Below, piece after piece: positions 33,090-33,541 of a DNA stretch of 33,541 nucleotides. The notes beneath the pieces were generated by a model. That model searched no databases. It was given only the letters and a program-made list of their open reading frames with translations, and was not told the origin of the DNA. The translations under genes and the position numbers were made by a program. This stretch comes from CAZQCI01 sp964592255. GTDB taxonomy: Bacteria > UBA10199 > SBBF01. Within the stretch, counting starts at the first letter, position 1. The number at the start of each line of letters is the position of its first letter. The DNA is taken from assembly GCA_964592255.1 (NCBI GenBank), contig CAZQCI010000013.1:1-33541 (forward strand). The letters are read 5' to 3'.

Positions 33090-33541
33090 ATGTTGGACTA
33101 CATTGCCCCGGCACATATTGCGGCTTCTGATATTTCTTCTAAAGACGGCACATTAAATGGAATCGATCTTCTCACGAGCATTCAAATTTTGATGGTGCAG
33201 GATTATGATGATCAATTGCGGTCTTTAGGGGGACAAATTAAAGGCACCACTAAAGTCAAACAAGCCTATCGAAAAGACATTGAACTGTTGCAAAACTTAA
33301 CTCTAAAAGCCTCTTCAGGAAAAGGCGATAAAGAAACCGTCAATCTCACCAGTACGGAATATAACACCATCCTCAACGGAAATTTGGAACATCGGGCAGA
33401 CCCAAAAACAGGAGAATTATTGACCGACAGAAAAGACAACAATTTAGACACAACTGCTTTTAAGAAAAAACACGATATAACAGAAACTAAACATGGTAAA
33501 AAAGTAGTTACCGACCATACATACGATGTCAGAAAAACATC
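33090..33541 (+). CDS. second tip-like/coiled-coil T3SS-adjacent protein (partial, runs off the window)
   Basis: The ATG at 33090 has AAAGGA six bases upstream; an in-frame ATG at 33084 lies too close to that site. The first 150 residues are visible. They match the preceding protein in order: LLTSIQILMVQDYDDQLRSL (coil), then AYRKDIELLQNL and KETVNLTSTEYNTILNG. The charged region after residue 100 (HRADPKTGELLTDRKD..) has no counterpart in the shorter neighbour, so this is a longer member of the pair. No signal peptide. The 17-base spacing indicates the same operon. Probably a second T3SS extracellular component (tip or filament); its C-terminal helix, which would test this, is outside the window. 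Confidence 0.55.
   Translation, partial: MLDYIAPAHIAASDISSKDGTLNGIDLLTSIQILMVQDYDDQLRSLGGQIKGTTKVKQAYRKDIELLQNLTLKASSGKGDKETVNLTSTEYNTILNGNLEHRADPKTGELLTDRKDNNLDTTAFKKKHDITETKHGKKVVTDHTYDVRKT

Noticed and set aside
1..33541. CRISPR arrays, transposases and tRNA genes
   Set aside because: No regularly spaced direct repeats, no DDE or recombinase motifs, and no tRNA cloverleaf apart from the tRNA-like end of ssrA.

Overview
The window comes from a Gram-negative bacterium, probably an uncultivated proteobacterium-like lineage known from a draft or metagenome assembly. The Gram-negative signs are a type III secretion (T3SS) export-gate gene, a BolA protein, an SPPC-ended BolA tail, a class I DAHP synthase and secreted beta-helix proteins. 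A 10-N scaffold gap at 3797-3806 shows that this is draft sequence. I cannot name the genus. The dispersed palindrome that reads 'RHAGLDPAS' in frame occurs in several proteobacterial groups and does not decide the matter.

Left part (1-8706), mostly housekeeping or envelope genes: the 3' end of a GT4-type glycosyltransferase overlaps a PlsC-like acyltransferase. Next come a secreted right-handed beta-helix protein (CSLREA-type N-terminus, about eleven GGGF repeats, choice-of-anchor-Q-like C-terminus) and a small secreted SPOR-like protein. The tmRNA gene ssrA lies on the minus strand (deduced tag ANIDHDAQLAAA) and abuts the scaffold gap. After the gap come bolA, a small membrane protein, class I DAHP synthase, a membrane-anchored M23 peptidase, a 51-residue cysteine-cluster gene of the DUF5522 type, and an acyl-CoA/acyl-lipid delta-9-type desaturase.

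Right part (8784-33541), a T3SS-associated accessory region: two giant minus-strand paralogous genes of about 10.6 kb and 10.3 kb flank a plus-strand sctV (T3SS major export gate). To the right, divergent from the second giant gene, an operon runs off the window. It encodes a small unknown protein and two tandem related coiled-coil proteins that look like T3SS needle-tip or hydrophilic translocator proteins. The giant proteins have no recognised family and no Sec signal or transmembrane segment. They are mosaics of repeated modules followed by a collinear C-terminal core of about 1,650 residues. The second paralog (21720-31991) carries one in-frame TAA after codon 2248; homology to the first giant continues in the same frame on both sides.

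Regulation: the two divergent intergenic regions (19395-19615 and 31992-32223) share a 19-bp near-identical, partly dyad element (AACCGTCCGAAAATCRAAC) and a second conserved block nearer the giant genes. Each also has a sigma-54-like -24/-12 sequence in front of the T3SS gene. Together these suggest that the two giants, sctV and the tip-like operon form one co-regulated T3SS regulon, with the giants as candidate secreted substrates or surface-associated partners. That system-level reading is inference. The paralogy, the in-frame stop and the shared DNA elements are visible in the sequence.
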